Of a DNA stretch of 13,818 nt, positions 13,801 through 13,818 are shown piece by piece. A model generated the notes under the pieces. The model made no database searches and had not been told where the DNA came from. It saw only the letters and a program-made list of their open reading frames with translations. Location of the stretch: the NCBI GenBank assembly GCA_029935695.1, contig JAOZJV010000027.1, positions 1-13,818 of the forward strand, written 5' to 3'. The first letter of the stretch is position 1; the number at the start of each line of letters is the position of its first letter. A program made the position numbers and the translations under genes. The DNA is from Candidatus Krumholzibacteriia bacterium (GTDB lineage Bacteria > Krumholzibacteriota > Krumholzibacteriia > LZORAL124-64-63).

Positions 13801-13818
13801 ACAACTCTCCAAAATTCA

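Overview
This window reads as bacterial chromosome from a Gram-negative, diderm, motile organism. The evidence is a β-barrel outer-membrane protein, a lipobox lipoprotein, several Sec signal peptides, a secreted di-haem cytochrome c and a transmembrane chemoreceptor. Most genes start with ATG behind a GGAG-type ribosome binding site, and the base composition is moderately GC-rich. DUF5916-type outer-membrane proteins, six-bladed β-propeller proteins, S9 peptidases and stand-alone CBM48 proteins together suggest the FCB/Krumholzibacteriota/Gemmatimonadota neighbourhood or a Desulfobacterota-like lineage. No taxonomic marker gene is present, so this is only a guess. I see no insertion sequence, integrase, tRNA, rRNA, CRISPR array or phage gene.

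Layout: (1) 2-577 (+), the C-terminal end of a hybrid sensor histidine kinase with a receiver domain, cut by the left edge. (2) 599-1261 (-), an exported di-haem cytochrome c, convergent with the kinase. (3) A divergent spacer (1262-1480), then a same-strand run 1481-7859 (+): a CBM9/DUF5916 outer-membrane protein, a class IV (HDAC11-like) deacylase with a long extra C-terminal domain, a small lipoprotein and a secreted β-propeller protein. The gaps are 12, 29 and 92 bp, so the first three are very probably one operon and the fourth possibly joins it. (4) 7869-8429 (-), a short TPR protein whose hydrophobic tail may be membrane-associated. (5) 8637-11162 (-), a secreted S9 prolyl-oligopeptidase-type peptidase with a clear intrinsic terminator at its 3' end. 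(6) A divergent promoter region (11163-11323), then a 105-residue stand-alone CBM48 glycogen-binding protein. (7) A terminator overlapped by a FliA (sigma-28)-like promoter, then a dCache_3 methyl-accepting chemotaxis protein without a recognisable HAMP domain (11758-13800).

How the genes may work together: most products act in the envelope or in sensing. The most unusual unit is 1481-6576, where a cytoplasmic zinc deacylase is encoded between an outer-membrane barrel and a lipoprotein. The second half of that deacylase (about residues 373-600) is not part of any HDAC I know and carries a short GNAT-like signature, which raises the speculative possibility of a deacylase-acyltransferase fusion. 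The second notable point is the compact regulatory layout before the chemoreceptor, where the upstream gene's terminator and the probable flagellar-sigma start site overlap.
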